Shown here: positions 9,955 to 20,380 of the stretch, piece by piece | Numbering within the stretch: the stretch's first letter is position 1 | How the letters are laid out: the number at the start of each line of letters is the position of its first letter | Assembly: GCF_012396015.1 (NCBI RefSeq) | Contig: NZ_JAAXOQ010000003.1 | Coordinates: 62,001 to 126,000, forward strand | DNA from: Tsukamurella spumae | GTDB taxonomy: Bacteria; Actinomycetota; Actinomycetes; Mycobacteriales; Mycobacteriaceae | Direction of reading: 5' to 3' | Length of the DNA stretch: 64,000 bases | Made by a program: the position numbers and the translations under genes | Notes under the pieces: generated by a model | Databases searched by the model: none | What the model was told of the DNA's origin: nothing | Seen by the model: only the letters and a program-made list of their open reading frames with translations

Positions 9955-11544
9955 GTGACAGCCGTGGCCACCCCTGCAGCCGACGCCCACCGCGACGTCG
10001 TCAGTCCCGGCCCGACACTGCCGCCCGCGGTGTTCGGCGCGACCGACCGCGGTTTCGGCTGGACCGTGACGCTGCTGCTGACCGCCGTCGCGGCGGCCAC
10101 CCGATTCTTCTACCTGGGCACACCGAGCAACAACGGGTTCATCGGCAGCACGCCGGTGCAGACCCCCGTGTTCGACGAGAAGCACTACGCGCCGCAGGGC
10201 TGGCAGGTGCTCACGGGCGGGCACTGGATCGAGGACAATCCGGGCTTCGGGTTGATCGTGCACCCGCCGGTGGGCAAGTGGATGATCGCCATCGGCGAGT
10301 GGTTGTTCGGCTACACGCCGCTGGGCTGGCGGTTCATGTCGGCCGTGTGCGGGACGCTGCTGGTGTTCCTGGTGATCCGGGCGGCCCGCCGGCTGTCCCG
10401 GTCCACGCTGATCGGCGGCCTGGCCGGCCTGTTCCTCATCTGCGACGGACTGACGACGGTGTCCTCGCGGGTGGCCCTGCTCGACATCTTCCTCGTGTTC
10501 TTCGGGTTCGCCGCGTTCTCGATGATCCTCGTCGACCGCGACCAGATGCGCGCCCGCCTGCACCGCGCGGCCGTCGAGGGGCGGATCACCGATTCGCTGT
10601 ACGGCCCGCGCCTGGGGTTCCGGTGGTGGCGGTTCTCGGCCGCGATCATGGTCGGCCTGGCATGCGGGGTGAAGTGGTCGGGCATCTACTTCCTCGTCGG
10701 GATCCTCGCGCTCTCGCTCGCCTTCGACATCGCCGATCGGCGGCAGTACGGCGTGCTGCGGCCCTGGCGCGGGGTGATCCTGCGCGATCTGATCCCGTCC
10801 GGCATGTCCCTCGGGGTGCTGCCCGTCCTGATCTACCTCGGCACCTTCTGGGCCTGGTTCACCTCGGAGACCGCCGTCTTCCGGTACACGGTGGGCAATC
10901 AGATCGGCGACGGTGGGACCTTCGGCTGGGTGCCCGCGGCGCTGCGCTCGCTGTTCTACTACGAGGACAGCGTCCTGAAGTTCCACGACAGCCTCACCAA
11001 CTCCGCGGGCAATCACCATCCGTGGGAGTCGAAGCCGTGGACCTGGCCGATGGGCCTGCGCCCGATGCTCTATCACTACACCGCCGATCAGTCGGGCGGG
11101 ATGTGCGGCGACGGCCCCTGCGTCCGGGCCGTGATGGCCGTGGGGACGCCGGCACTCGCGTGGCTCGCCGTCCCGGTGGTGCTGTGGGCGCTGTGGAAGA
11201 CGATCGTCAAGCGCGACTGGGCGTACGCCGCGCCCGTGACCATGTACCTCGCGACCTACCTGCCCTGGTTCCTCAACCTCGACCGGCAGATGTACTACTT
11301 CTACGCGCTGACTCTGATGCCCTTCCTGTGCATCATGATCGCCCTGATCTGCCGCGAGGTGCTGGGCCTGGACGGCCGCGCGCGGTTCTTCGGGTTCGAG
11401 CGGCTGCAGCTGGGCCGCTGGTTGGTGGTCCTCTACGCGACGATCGTCGTGCTGAACTTCGCCTGGCTCTGGCCCATCCTCACCGCCGCGCCCATCCCCA
11501 TGTGGTGGTGGCGCCTGGAGCTGTGGTTGCCCAGCTGGCAGTAG
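9955..11544 (+). CDS. pmt: Dolichyl/polyprenyl-phosphate-mannose protein O-mannosyltransferase
   Basis: GT39-family membrane enzyme that transfers mannose from polyprenyl phosphate to Ser/Thr of exported proteins, working with Sec; orthologue of Rv1002c. It has about 529 residues with roughly ten membrane segments. The first extracytoplasmic loop holds the catalytic acidic pair VFDEKHYAPQGW, followed by NPGFGLIVHPPVGKW. The C-terminal domain contains ESKPWTWPMGLRPMLYH and the helix TYLPWFLNLDRQMYYFY. GTG 9955 follows a TACGAT hexamer (9942-9947) by seven bases, favouring a leaderless start; ATG 9946 is in frame but overlaps that hexamer. Confidence 0.93.
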   Translation: MTAVATPAADAHRDVVSPGPTLPPAVFGATDRGFGWTVTLLLTAVAAATRFFYLGTPSNNGFIGSTPVQTPVFDEKHYAPQGWQVLTGGHWIEDNPGFGLIVHPPVGKWMIAIGEWLFGYTPLGWRFMSAVCGTLLVFLVIRAARRLSRSTLIGGLAGLFLICDGLTTVSSRVALLDIFLVFFGFAAFSMILVDRDQMRARLHRAAVEGRITDSLYGPRLGFRWWRFSAAIMVGLACGVKWSGIYFLVGILALSLAFDIADRRQYGVLRPWRGVILRDLIPSGMSLGVLPVLIYLGTFWAWFTSETAVFRYTVGNQIGDGGTFGWVPAALRSLFYYEDSVLKFHDSLTNSAGNHHPWESKPWTWPMGLRPMLYHYTADQSGGMCGDGPCVRAVMAVGTPALAWLAVPVVLWALWKTIVKRDWAYAAPVTMYLATYLPWFLNLDRQMYYFYALTLMPFLCIMIALICREVLGLDGRARFFGFERLQLGRWLVVLYATIVVLNFAWLWPILTAAPIPMWWWRLELWLPSWQ

Positions 11545-11574
11545 CCGCCCGCTACCCGGTCCGACGGTGCCGAG

Positions 11575-12093
11575 TCAGAGCCCCGGACACGTAGCGTCAA
11601 GCACGAAGGGTATCGACGATGGTTGGCCGGCGACGGGGACATCAGCGATCGCGGTGCCCGACACCGCGTACGTGCTGCCCGATCGGTCGATCCGCACCCC
11701 GTCGTACGCCGAGTAGCCGCGCTGCTCGTAGCGGATGTGGACCTCCGTCGGGCGGGGCGCGTACCCGAGCCGGAACTGTGCGAAGGAATCGGCGTCGAGC
11801 TCGGACTGGACGCTGCGCCGCTGCCCCTCGGCGGAGCAGCGCACCGGCCCGGTCAACTCCACGGTCCGGCCGTCCATGACCATCGTCATCGTGCCGACGA
11901 CGGTGCGCCGGACCGTACCGTCCGGCATCGTCATCGCCGTGCTCAACGGCGCATCACTGAGTGGATCCTTCGCCAGGCCCTTGATTACGGCGATCAGGAC
12001 GCCCGCGCCCACCGCCGAGCCGACGACGGCGACCACGACCGCGAGGACGATCAGCACGATCCGGCGCGCCGGCAACCCGTCGCGACGGCTCAC
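11575..12093 (-). CDS. Membrane-anchored LpqH-like protein
   Basis: A 172-residue protein with a short basic N terminus, one membrane helix (IVLIVLAVVVAVVGSAVGAGVLIAV, residues about 12-36) and an extracytoplasmic beta-rich domain with two cysteines, in GPVRCSAEG and near the C terminus in DATCPGL. The domain resembles the LpqH/19-kDa antigen family (YSAYDGVRIDRSGSTYAVSG...ATC), but the lipobox is replaced by an uncleaved anchor. Its GTG overlaps the stop of the MFS gene (GTGA), so it is translationally coupled to the transporter. Family call is from pattern resemblance only. Confidence 0.6.
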   Translation of the reverse strand: MSRRDGLPARRIVLIVLAVVVAVVGSAVGAGVLIAVIKGLAKDPLSDAPLSTAMTMPDGTVRRTVVGTMTMVMDGRTVELTGPVRCSAEGQRRSVQSELDADSFAQFRLGYAPRPTEVHIRYEQRGYSAYDGVRIDRSGSTYAVSGTAIADVPVAGQPSSIPFVLDATCPGL

Positions 12094-13292
12094 GAGACGA
12101 CCGCGGTGCGGGTCTCGCGGGCCAGGAGCCACGCACCCGCGGCGGCCACGCACAGCGCCGCGGTGATGGCGAAGGCCCAGGTGAAGCCGAGGTACTGGGC
12201 GATCGCCCCGGCCAGCAGCGGGCCGGAGATCGTGCCCGCGTCCTGCGCCATCTGATAGGCCGACAGCGCGCCGCCACTGCGCCCCTTCCCCTGCAGGACA
12301 TCGGCGACGGTGGCCTGCATGGTCGGTGCGACGAGGCCCGTGCCGATGCCCGCGACCACCGTCACCAGGAACGCGACGAGCACCGAATCGGTGAAGCCGA
12401 GGGCCAGCGTGCCCGCCGCGATGACGAGCATGCCCGTGATGATGAAGGGCTTGCGCCCGTAGCGGTCGGAGGCGCGGCCCGCCGGGAACATGGCCAGCAC
12501 GTCGCCCGCCGCGTACGCGGCGAGGGCGTAGCCGGCGATGGCCGCCGGCTGGTCGAGCACCGCGGCGAAGAACAGTGGCAGCAGCGACACCCGCATCGAG
12601 TACACCCAGCCGAACACCACCGACGTGAACAGCGCAGCCCGGTAGGCGGAATCCGCGAGGGCCTCGCGCACCGTCGTACCGGGTTGCGAGGAGGCCTCCG
12701 CGGGGCCGGCCAGGGTGCTGCCGCGCAGCGCGACCCCGACGACGAGCGTGGCCACCACCAGGGCGATCGCGTACACGACGAAGGGCACGCGCAGGCCGAA
12801 CCCGACGAGCGCGCCGCCCAGGAGCGGGCCGCAGATACCGCCGAGCACGAAGCTCGACGAGTAGACGCCGCTGACCCGGCCACGGATCTCGGCGGGCGCG
12901 ATGCGGATCATCAGCCCCATCGCCGAGACGGTGAACATCACCGACCCGACGCCGCCGAGGCCGCGGAAGAGCATCAGCTGCCAGTAGCTCTGCGCGAAGG
13001 CCACCGCGAGCGTCGACGCCGCCACGATCAGCAGGCCCGCCATGTAAATCCAGCGTTCGCCGAAGGCCTTCACCAGGGGCCCGGTCGCGGGCGCGAAGGC
13101 GAGCCGCATGATCGCGAACGCGCTGACCACGGCGGATGCGGCACCGATGCCCACGTCGAAGGTGCGGGCGAAGGCGGGCAGGGCGGGCGCGACGACGCCG
13201 TAGCCGAGGGCGATCACGAAGCTGGCGGCCACGAGGACCCAGACCTCCGGCGGTACCCGTTGCGGCGCGGGCGCGGAAGCTGCTGAGTTCAC
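12090..13292 (-). CDS. MFS transporter (drug/solute efflux type)
   Basis: Twelve-helix major facilitator of 400 residues starting at GTG 13292. Landmarks are the first helix WVLVAASFVIALGYGVVAPAL, motif A between helices 2 and 3 (FAPATGPLVKAFGERW, degenerate), RGLGGVGSVMF, GRVSGVYSSSFVLGGICGPLLGG and the second-half motif A, FPAGRASDRYGRKP. This pattern is common in DHA1-type efflux pumps; the substrate cannot be read from sequence. It is divergent from kdpF over about 90 bases and coupled to the downstream LpqH-like gene. Confidence 0.85.
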   Translation of the reverse strand: MNSAASAPAPQRVPPEVWVLVAASFVIALGYGVVAPALPAFARTFDVGIGAASAVVSAFAIMRLAFAPATGPLVKAFGERWIYMAGLLIVAASTLAVAFAQSYWQLMLFRGLGGVGSVMFTVSAMGLMIRIAPAEIRGRVSGVYSSSFVLGGICGPLLGGALVGFGLRVPFVVYAIALVVATLVVGVALRGSTLAGPAEASSQPGTTVREALADSAYRAALFTSVVFGWVYSMRVSLLPLFFAAVLDQPAAIAGYALAAYAAGDVLAMFPAGRASDRYGRKPFIITGMLVIAAGTLALGFTDSVLVAFLVTVVAGIGTGLVAPTMQATVADVLQGKGRSGGALSAYQMAQDAGTISGPLLAGAIAQYLGFTWAFAITAALCVAAAGAWLLARETRTAVVS

Positions 13293-13384
13293 CGAAACAT
13301 CATCCGCTAAGAACGCGTCAAGACCCGCATCGGGGGCGTTAACGCGGCCTTGATCCGGCCCCGAACGGTGGTCGAGTGGACCCC

Positions 13385-13474
13385 ATGGACATCTCCAACG
13401 CGCTGGCCCTGGCCGCGACGATCCTCACCCTGGCGTACCTGCTGTACGCGCTGCTGCGGCCGGAGCGCTTCTGA
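13385..13474 (+). CDS. kdpF: KdpF, small subunit of the Kdp potassium pump
   Basis: A 29-residue single-helix peptide (MDISNALALAATILTLAYLL, then YALLRPERF) that stabilises the KdpFABC complex in the membrane. The final ERF is the usual KdpF ending. Its TGA overlaps the kdpA ATG as TGATG. The region upstream to 13293 serves both this operon and the divergent MFS gene; I see no clear KdpE-box consensus in it. Confidence 0.9.
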   Translation: MDISNALALAATILTLAYLLYALLRPERF

Positions 13475-15132
13475 TGGGCGATACCGCATCGGGCCTGCTG
13501 ACGATCGGGACCCTGGTCGCGGCCCTGGCGATCTGCTATCGACCGCTGGGCGACCATCTCGCGCACGTGGTGACCGCGCCGCGGCACTGGCGGGTCGAGA
13601 AGGCGGTCTACCGCCTCGTCGGCGCCGACCCGGAGGCCGAGCAGGGCTACCGCGTCTACGCGGTCGCGGCGCTGGCCTTCAGCGCGGTGAGCATCGTCGC
13701 GTTGACCGCGCTGCTCCTCGCGCAGGGGCTGCTGCCCGGCTTCCACCCGAAGCAATGGCGCTTCGACGAGGCGCTCAACACCGCGATCTCCTTCGTCACC
13801 AACACCAACTGGCAGTGGTACTCCGGCGAAACGGCGATGAACGTCGTCACGCAGGCCATCGGCCTCGCGGTGCAGAACTTCGTCTCCGCGGCCGTCGGCA
13901 TCGCCGTCGCGGTGGCGCTGATCCGCGGCTTCGTCCGGTCCCGCACCGACCGGCTCGGCAACTTCTGGGTGGACCTCACCCGCATCACGCTGCGCGTGCT
14001 CCTGCCGATCTCCGTGGTCGGCGCGGTGATCCTCATGGCGCAGGGCGTGATCCAGACGCTGTGGCAGCGACACGAGATCGTCGGGCTCGACGGGCACAAG
14101 CAGGTGCTCACCGGCGGCCTCGTCGCGAGCCAGGAGGTCATCAAGCTGCTCGGCACCAACGGCGGCGGCTACTTCAACGCCAACTCGGCGCACGCCTTCG
14201 AGAACCCGACGGCCGCGACCAACCTGTTCCAGATCTTCCTCATCCTGCTGATCCCGGTCGCGCTGCCGCGCATGCTGGGCAACCTGGTCGGCAATCACAA
14301 GCAGGGCTACGCGATCCTCGGCTCGATGACGATCATCTTCGCCGTCTCCACCGCGATCGCGATCGGCTCCCAGCTGGGCGGTCAAGGCACGGCGTCGCGC
14401 GCCGCGGGCGCCGCCCTCGAGGGCCAGGAGCTGCGCTTCGGCCAGTGGGGCACAGCACTGTTCGCGACCGCTACGACCAGTACGTCGACGGGGGCCGTCA
14501 ACGCCGCGCACGACAGCCTCACCCCTGGCGCCGGCGGCACCGCGCTGGTGAACATGCTGCTCGGCGAAATCAGCCCCGGCGGGGTCGGCTCCGGCCTGTA
14601 CGGCATGCTCGTCATCGCCGTCCTGACGGTGTTCCTGTGCGGCCTCATGGTCGGCCGCACGCCCGAGTACCTGGGCAAGAAGATCGGCCGTAGGGAGATC
14701 ACCCTCGCGGCCCTGTACATCCTGGTGATGCCGGCGCTGGTGCTGGTCGGGACCGCGGCCACCGTCGTGCAGGAGCAGGGCGTCGCGGCGATGACCAACT
14801 CCGGGGCGCACGGACTGTCGGAGGCGCTCTACGCCTACGCGTCCGCGGCCAACAACAACGGCAGCGCCTTCGCCGGCCTCGCCGTCGACACCCCGTGGTT
14901 CAACTACACGCTGGGCGCGGCGATGCTGCTGGGCCGATTCGCGCCCATGGTCGCGATCCTCGCCCTGGCCGGCGCGCTCGCGCAGCAGCACCCCGTGCCC
15001 GCCACCGCGGGCACCATCCCCACCCACCGCCCGCTGTTCGTGGGCCTCACCGTGGGCGTCGTGGTCCTGGTGGCCGGACTGACCTTCGTCCCCGCCCTCG
15101 CGCTCGCACCGATCTCGGAGGTCACCCAGTGA
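13474..15132 (+). CDS. kdpA: Potassium-transporting ATPase subunit A
   Basis: Channel-like, K+-selective membrane subunit of the KdpFABC pump, 552 residues and about ten helices. Selectivity-filter repeats are visible as [45 protein letters not shown] and [10 protein letters not shown]. The length is normal. It starts inside the kdpF stop codon, and its own stop overlaps the kdpB GTG (GTGA), so the subunits are made by coupled translation. Confidence 0.97.
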   Translation: MGDTASGLLTIGTLVAALAICYRPLGDHLAHVVTAPRHWRVEKAVYRLVGADPEAEQGYRVYAVAALAFSAVSIVALTALLLAQGLLPGFHPKQWRFDEALNTAISFVTNTNWQWYSGETAMNVVTQAIGLAVQNFVSAAVGIAVAVALIRGFVRSRTDRLGNFWVDLTRITLRVLLPISVVGAVILMAQGVIQTLWQRHEIVGLDGHKQVLTGGLVASQEVIKLLGTNGGGYFNANSAHAFENPTAATNLFQIFLILLIPVALPRMLGNLVGNHKQGYAILGSMTIIFAVSTAIAIGSQLGGQGTASRAAGAALEGQELRFGQWGTALFATATTSTSTGAVNAAHDSLTPGAGGTALVNMLLGEISPGGVGSGLYGMLVIAVLTVFLCGLMVGRTPEYLGKKIGRREITLAALYILVMPALVLVGTAATVVQEQGVAAMTNSGAHGLSEALYAYASAANNNGSAFAGLAVDTPWFNYTLGAAMLLGRFAPMVAILALAGALAQQHPVPATAGTIPTHRPLFVGLTVGVVVLVAGLTFVPALALAPISEVTQ

Positions 15133-17159
15133 ATCGGGAAGAAATCCGCTCGGCCCTGCCCCGCGCCGTCGCCAAGCTCGACCCGCGCACCCAGATCCGT
15201 CAGCCCGTGGTGTTCGTGGTGTGGATCGCGTCGGTGTACACGACCGCGCTCGCCGTCACGAAGCCCTCGGTGTTCGCCTGGTCCGTCGCCGTCTTCCTCT
15301 GGGCGACGGTGCTGTTCGCGAACCTCGCGGAAGCCGTCGCCGAGGGCCGCGGTCGCGCGCAGGCGGAGTCGCTGCGCAAGGCGAAGACGGAGACGGTCGC
15401 GAGGCTGCGCACGGCGGCCGGCGAGAAGGCGGTCCCCGGTTCGGAACTGCGGATCGGCGACCTCGTGATCGTCGATGCCGGCGAGGTCATCCCGGGCGAC
15501 GGCGACGTCGTCGAGGGCATGGCCACCGTCGACGAGTCGGCCATCACCGGCGAATCCGCGCCCGTGGTCAGGGAATCCGGCGGCGACCGCTGCGCCGTCA
15601 CCGGCGGTACCCGGGTGCTCTCCGACCGCATCGTGGTCGAGATCAAGACGGAGCCCGGCAAGAGCTTCATCGACCGGATGATCGGCCTCGTCGAGGGCGC
15701 GAACCGACAGAAGACGCCCAACGAGATCGCTCTGAACATCCTGCTCACAGTGCTGACGATCATCTTCCTGCTGGCCGTCGCGACGCTGCAGCCGATGGCG
15801 ATCTACTCCGGCGGCGCGGTCGATGTGGTGGTGCTCGTGGCACTGCTCGTGTGCCTGATCCCCACGACGATCGGCGCGCTGCTCTCCGCGATCGGCATCG
15901 CGGGCATGGATCGGCTGGTGCAGCGCAACGTGATCGCCAAGTCGGGTCGCGCGGTGGAGGCCGCGGGCGACGTGTCGACGCTGCTGCTCGACAAGACCGG
16001 CACCATCACCTACGGCAACCGCCGGGCCACCTCGTTCCACCCCGTCGCGGGACTGGACGAGCACGCCCTGGCGGGCCGCGCGCTGCTCGCCTCGCTCGCC
16101 GACGAGACGCCCGAGGGACGCTCCATCGTCGACCTGGCGACCACGCTCGGCCACGAGGTCCCGACGGTCCGCCTCGGCTCCTTCGTGCCCTTCACGGCGC
16201 AGACCCGCATGTCCGGCGTGGACCTGCCCGACGGCACCCGCATCCGCAAGGGCGCGTCCGCTGCCGTGCTGGCGTGGGTGGCGGCGGAGCACCGGGTCAC
16301 CGGGGAGAGCGTCTCCGAGGCGATCGGCACCGTCGACGTGCGGCTGGCCGTGGACGAGATCTCCGGCTCGGGCGGCACCCCCCTGGTCGTGGCCTACGCC
16401 GAGCCCGGCGGCGCCCCGACGCTGCAGGGCGTCGTGCACCTCAAGGACGTGGTGAAAACCGGTATGCGGGAACGCTTCACGCAGCTGCGCGCGATGGGCA
16501 TCCGGACCGTCATGATCACCGGCGACAACCCCCTGACGGCGAAGGCCATCGCGGAGGAGGCCGGCGTCGACGACTACCTCGCCGAGGCCACCCCCGAGGA
16601 CAAGCTCGCGCTGATCAAGCAGCAGCAGGAGGGCGGCCGCCTCGTCGCGATGACCGGGGACGGCACCAACGACGCGCCCGCGCTCGCGCAGGCCGACGTG
16701 GGCGTCGCGATGAACACGGGCACCTCCGCCGCGAAGGAGGCCGGGAACATGATCGACCTGGACTCCGACCCGACGAAGCTCATCGACATCGTGGAGATCG
16801 GCAAGCAGCTGCTCATCACCCGCGGCGCGCTGACCACCTTCTCCATCGCCAACGACATCGCGAAGTACTTCGCGATCATCCCCGCGATGTTCGTGCCGCT
16901 GGCCCCCGGCCTCGACGTGCTCAACGTGATGCGGCTGCACAGCCCGCAGTCGGCGATCCTCTCCGCGGTGATCTTCAACGCGCTCATCATCGTCGCGCTG
17001 ATTCCGCTGGCGATGCGGGGCGTGAAGTACACGGCGAAATCGGCGGACAAGCTGCTGGCCCGCAACCTCGCGATCTACGGCCTCGGCGGCATCGTCGCGC
17101 CGTTCATCGGGATCAAGCTCATCGACCTCGTCGTGCAGCTCATCCCCGGATTGTCCTGA
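15129..17159 (+). CDS. kdpB: Potassium-transporting P-type ATPase subunit B
   Basis: Catalytic P-type ATPase subunit, 676 residues, energising K+ uptake at low external potassium. It shows the actuator motif [13 protein letters not shown], the phosphorylated aspartate in [14 protein letters not shown], the nucleotide-binding KGAS loop and the hinge [18 protein letters not shown]. The membrane part contains [19 protein letters not shown]. The GTG start (15129) overlaps the kdpA stop. No truncation or missing catalytic residue. Confidence 0.98.
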   Translation: MNREEIRSALPRAVAKLDPRTQIRQPVVFVVWIASVYTTALAVTKPSVFAWSVAVFLWATVLFANLAEAVAEGRGRAQAESLRKAKTETVARLRTAAGEKAVPGSELRIGDLVIVDAGEVIPGDGDVVEGMATVDESAITGESAPVVRESGGDRCAVTGGTRVLSDRIVVEIKTEPGKSFIDRMIGLVEGANRQKTPNEIALNILLTVLTIIFLLAVATLQPMAIYSGGAVDVVVLVALLVCLIPTTIGALLSAIGIAGMDRLVQRNVIAKSGRAVEAAGDVSTLLLDKTGTITYGNRRATSFHPVAGLDEHALAGRALLASLADETPEGRSIVDLATTLGHEVPTVRLGSFVPFTAQTRMSGVDLPDGTRIRKGASAAVLAWVAAEHRVTGESVSEAIGTVDVRLAVDEISGSGGTPLVVAYAEPGGAPTLQGVVHLKDVVKTGMRERFTQLRAMGIRTVMITGDNPLTAKAIAEEAGVDDYLAEATPEDKLALIKQQQEGGRLVAMTGDGTNDAPALAQADVGVAMNTGTSAAKEAGNMIDLDSDPTKLIDIVEIGKQLLITRGALTTFSIANDIAKYFAIIPAMFVPLAPGLDVLNVMRLHSPQSAILSAVIFNALIIVALIPLAMRGVKYTAKSADKLLARNLAIYGLGGIVAPFIGIKLIDLVVQLIPGLS

Positions 17160-17170
17160 AAGGCACCGAC

Positions 17171-17785
17171 ATGTTCTCCGGATCCCTCTCCGCCGCCCCC
17201 CGCCAGCTCCTGGCCGGCCTGCGCATGCTGATCGTCATGACCGTCGTGCTCGGCGCCCTGTTCCCGCTCGTGGTGTGGGGCGTGGGGCAGGTCGCCTTCA
17301 GCGCGAAGGCGAACGGCTCGCAGATCGAGCAGAACGGCACCGTCGTCGGGTCGTCCCTGCTGGCCACCAAGTTCGACGGTCCGCAGTGGTTCCATCCGCG
17401 CCCGTCCGCGGGCGAGTACGACACGCTCGCCTCCGGCGGCACCAACCTCGGGCCGAACAGCGACAAACTCGTGGCGCTCATCGCCGAGCGGCGCGCGAAG
17501 GTCGCCGCGGAGGACTCCGTGCCGGGCGGGGCGGTGGCACCGTCGGACGTGCCGACCGACGCGGTGACGGCGAGCTTCTCCGGCCTCGATCCGGACATCT
17601 CCCCCGCGTACGCGCGGCAGCAGACGGCCCGCGTCGCCCGGGCGCGCGGGGTGCCGCCCGAGCGGGTGACGGCGCTGGTCGCGCAGCACACCGAGGGGCG
17701 TCAGCTCGGCTACCTGGGCGTCGAGCGGGTTAACGTGGTGACTCTGAACGCCGCACTCGCCGATCTCGCCGCCACCGCGAAGTAG
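17171..17785 (+). CDS. kdpC: Potassium-transporting ATPase subunit C
   Basis: Single-span accessory subunit of KdpFABC, 204 residues. One N-terminal helix (LRMLIVMTVVLGALFPLVVW) is followed by the periplasm-side domain with the family motifs FHPRPSAGEYD, SGGTNLGPNSDKL, SGLDPDISPAYARQQ and LGYLGVERVNVVTLN. It starts at ATG 17171, 11 bases after kdpB, the only non-overlapping junction among the pump genes. kdpD follows after 24 bases. Confidence 0.96.
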   Translation: MFSGSLSAAPRQLLAGLRMLIVMTVVLGALFPLVVWGVGQVAFSAKANGSQIEQNGTVVGSSLLATKFDGPQWFHPRPSAGEYDTLASGGTNLGPNSDKLVALIAERRAKVAAEDSVPGGAVAPSDVPTDAVTASFSGLDPDISPAYARQQTARVARARGVPPERVTALVAQHTEGRQLGYLGVERVNVVTLNAALADLAATAK

Positions 17786-17809
17786 CCCGGGCCCGACACA
17801 GGAGGACAC

Positions 17810-20380
17810 ATGCCGAAGGGGCAGCTGCGCGTCTACCTGGGCGCCGCGCCGGGCGTGGGCAAGACCTACGCCATGCTCACCGAGGGCGTGCGCCGCGCCT
17901 CGCGCGGGACGTCGGTGGTCGTCGGCTACGTCGAGACCCACGGCCGGCCCCAGACGGAGGCCCAGGTCCAGGGGCTGCAGGTGATCCCCCGCCGGAAGGT
18001 CGAGTACCGCGGAGCGGTGTTGGAGGAGATGGACGTCGACGCGGTGATCGCCGCGCACCCGACGGTGGTCCTCGTCGACGAGCTCGCCCACACCAACGCC
18101 CCCGGCTCGAAGAACGAGAAGCGCTGGCAGGACATCGCCGAGCTGCTCGACGCCGGCATCACCGTGATCACCACGGTCAACATCCAGCACCTGGAGTCGC
18201 TGGGCGATGTCGTGGAGTCGATCACGGGCGTGCGGCAGCGCGAGACGATCCCCGACACCGTCGTGCGCCGCGCCGAGCAGGTGCAGTTGGTGGACATGAC
18301 CCCGGAGGCGCTGCGGCGCCGCATGGCGCACGGCAACATCTACCACCCGTCCAAGGTCGACGCCGCGCTGTCGCACTTCTTCCGCATCGGGAACCTCACG
18401 GCGCTAAGGGAACTCGCTCTGCTGTGGCTCGCGGACCGGGTGGATGAACGCCTCGAGCAGTACCGTTCCGAGCAGGGCATCTCGGCGGCCTGGCCCACGC
18501 GCGACCGCACCGTGGTCGCGCTGACCGGCGGACCGGAGGGCGGGACGCTGCTGCGCCGCGCCGCACGGATCGCGGCGAAGGGCGCGGGCGGCGAGCTGCG
18601 GGCCGTGTACGTCGCGCGCAGCGACGGCCTGTCCGGTGCCTCGCCCGCGGCGTTGACGAAGCTGCGGCAGCTCACCGAATCCCTCGGCGGCACGTTCCAG
18701 ATCGTCACCGGCGACGATGTGGCCGCCGCGATCCTGCAGTACGCGACGTCGGTGAACGCGTCGCGAATCGTGCTCGGCAAGTCGCGGCACCGGGCACTCA
18801 CGTCGATGGTCCGCTGGCCCGTGTCGGACGCCGTGATCGAGGGCTCCGGCGACATCGACGTGCAGGTGGTCACCCACGAGCGGGCCGCGGGCGCGCGTCG
18901 TCGCCGGTTGCTCCCCCGGGTCGACGGGCCCGAGCCGGTGCTGCTCGGCGCGCGCCGCACGATCGCGGGCTGGGTGCTCGCGATCGCCGGGCCGGTGGTG
19001 CTCACCGCGCTGCTCGCGCAGACCCGGCACTGGCACTCGCTGCCGACCGAGCTGATGCTGTTCCTCATGCTGACGGTGGCGGTGGCCCTCGTCGGCGGGC
19101 TGCGGCCCGCGGTGCCGGCTGCGATCATCGGATCGTTGCTGCTCAACTACTACTTCGCGCCACCGTTGTACACGTTCACGGTGTCGTCGGGCGAGAACGT
19201 CTTCGCCGTGGCGATGTTCGTACTGACGGCGATCGCGGTGGCGTCGGTGGTGTCGATCGCGGCCCGGCAGACGGCCCGCGCGGCCCGGGCCCGGGCCGAG
19301 GCGGACGTGCTCAGCGGGCTCGCGGACACGCTGCTCGCGGCCGGCACGGAGGGCCGCGCCGAGCTCCCCGCCCTCCTGGACGAGGCCATCGCGACCTTCG
19401 GCCTGCGCGGCGCGTCGCTGCTGCGCCGCGATGACGCCGAATCGCCGTGGCAGCTGGTCGCGGGCCGTCGGGAGTCCCCGCCGACTCCCGACGCCGGCAC
19501 CGACGCGGCGCTGGTCGGCGGCACCGTCGCGCTCGTGGTGGCCGGCGCGCCGCTCAGCGCGTCCGAGCACGGCCTGCTCGTCGCCTTCGCGGCGCACGCG
19601 GCCGCCCGGCTGGACCGCGAGGCGCTCACCGCGGAGGCCTTGCAGGCGCGCTCCCTCGCCGAGGGCAATCGGGCCCGGACGGCACTGCTCAGCGCCGTCT
19701 CGCACGACCTGCGGACGCCCCTCGCCGGCATCAAGGCCGCCGTGAGCTCGCTGCGCCTGGGCGACGTGGAGTGGTCCGACGAGGACGAGGCGGAGCTGCT
19801 GGCGACCATCGAGGAGAGCGCGGACCGACTGGACTCCCTGGTGGGGAATCTGCTGGACATGTCTCGACTGCAATCGGATTCGCTGACGCTACTGACCCGC
19901 GAGGTGGGGATCGAGGAGGTACTGCCCGCGATCTGGACGGCGCTCCCCGACGCGGACCTCGCCTTCGAGTTCGCGGGCGACGACGCGACCCCGCCGCCCA
20001 CCGCACTCGCCGACCCGGGCCTCCTGGAGCGCGTGCTGGCGAACCTCGTCGAGAACGCCGTGCGGCACTCCGGGGATACGACGGTGACCGTGGGCGTCTC
20101 GGGCGTGCACACCCCGGACGGCGACCGCCTGCAGGTGCACGTGCGCGATCACGGTCCGGGAGTGCCGCAGGAGCAGCGGGAGGCGATGTTCGCGCCCTTC
20201 CAGCGGATGGGCGACGCGCCCGCGGGCAACGGGGTGGGGCTGGGCCTGGCGGTGGCGCGGGGACTCACCGAGGCGATGGGCGGCACGCTCACCGCGGAGG
20301 ACACCCCGGGCGGCGGCCTGACGATGATCGTGGACCTGCCGGCCGCGCAGCCGGTGTCGAGTGATGAGGTGATCTCGTGA
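17810..20380 (+). CDS. kdpD: Sensor histidine kinase KdpD
   Basis: Membrane sensor kinase that activates KdpE when potassium is limiting or osmolarity is high, 856 residues. In order: the KdpD N-terminal domain with a Walker-type loop (GAAPGVGKTYAML, VLVDELAHTNAPG), a Usp-like domain (about residues 230-365), four membrane helices (about 385-490), a GAF-like stretch, then the HisKA domain with the phospho-histidine in LLSAVSHDLRTPLAGIKA and the ATPase N and G boxes (NLVENAVRHS, GNGVGLGLAVARGL). It is preceded by AGGAGG and overlaps kdpE by GTGA. Confidence 0.97.
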   Translation: MPKGQLRVYLGAAPGVGKTYAMLTEGVRRASRGTSVVVGYVETHGRPQTEAQVQGLQVIPRRKVEYRGAVLEEMDVDAVIAAHPTVVLVDELAHTNAPGSKNEKRWQDIAELLDAGITVITTVNIQHLESLGDVVESITGVRQRETIPDTVVRRAEQVQLVDMTPEALRRRMAHGNIYHPSKVDAALSHFFRIGNLTALRELALLWLADRVDERLEQYRSEQGISAAWPTRDRTVVALTGGPEGGTLLRRAARIAAKGAGGELRAVYVARSDGLSGASPAALTKLRQLTESLGGTFQIVTGDDVAAAILQYATSVNASRIVLGKSRHRALTSMVRWPVSDAVIEGSGDIDVQVVTHERAAGARRRRLLPRVDGPEPVLLGARRTIAGWVLAIAGPVVLTALLAQTRHWHSLPTELMLFLMLTVAVALVGGLRPAVPAAIIGSLLLNYYFAPPLYTFTVSSGENVFAVAMFVLTAIAVASVVSIAARQTARAARARAEADVLSGLADTLLAAGTEGRAELPALLDEAIATFGLRGASLLRRDDAESPWQLVAGRRESPPTPDAGTDAALVGGTVALVVAGAPLSASEHGLLVAFAAHAAARLDREALTAEALQARSLAEGNRARTALLSAVSHDLRTPLAGIKAAVSSLRLGDVEWSDEDEAELLATIEESADRLDSLVGNLLDMSRLQSDSLTLLTREVGIEEVLPAIWTALPDADLAFEFAGDDATPPPTALADPGLLERVLANLVENAVRHSGDTTVTVGVSGVHTPDGDRLQVHVRDHGPGVPQEQREAMFAPFQRMGDAPAGNGVGLGLAVARGLTEAMGGTLTAEDTPGGGLTMIVDLPAAQPVSSDEVIS

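Noticed and set aside
9931-11076. N-terminal extension of rsmI across the pmt gene
   Set aside because: The frame stays open only because of GC content; homology to RsmI begins at GTG 9930 and pmt on the other strand is certain.
13339-16940. Long open frames antisense to kdpA and kdpB
   Set aside because: They are rich in Arg/His/Asp/Gly low-complexity sequence with no domains, typical of the opposite strand of high-GC coding DNA, and they lie over firmly identified kdp genes.
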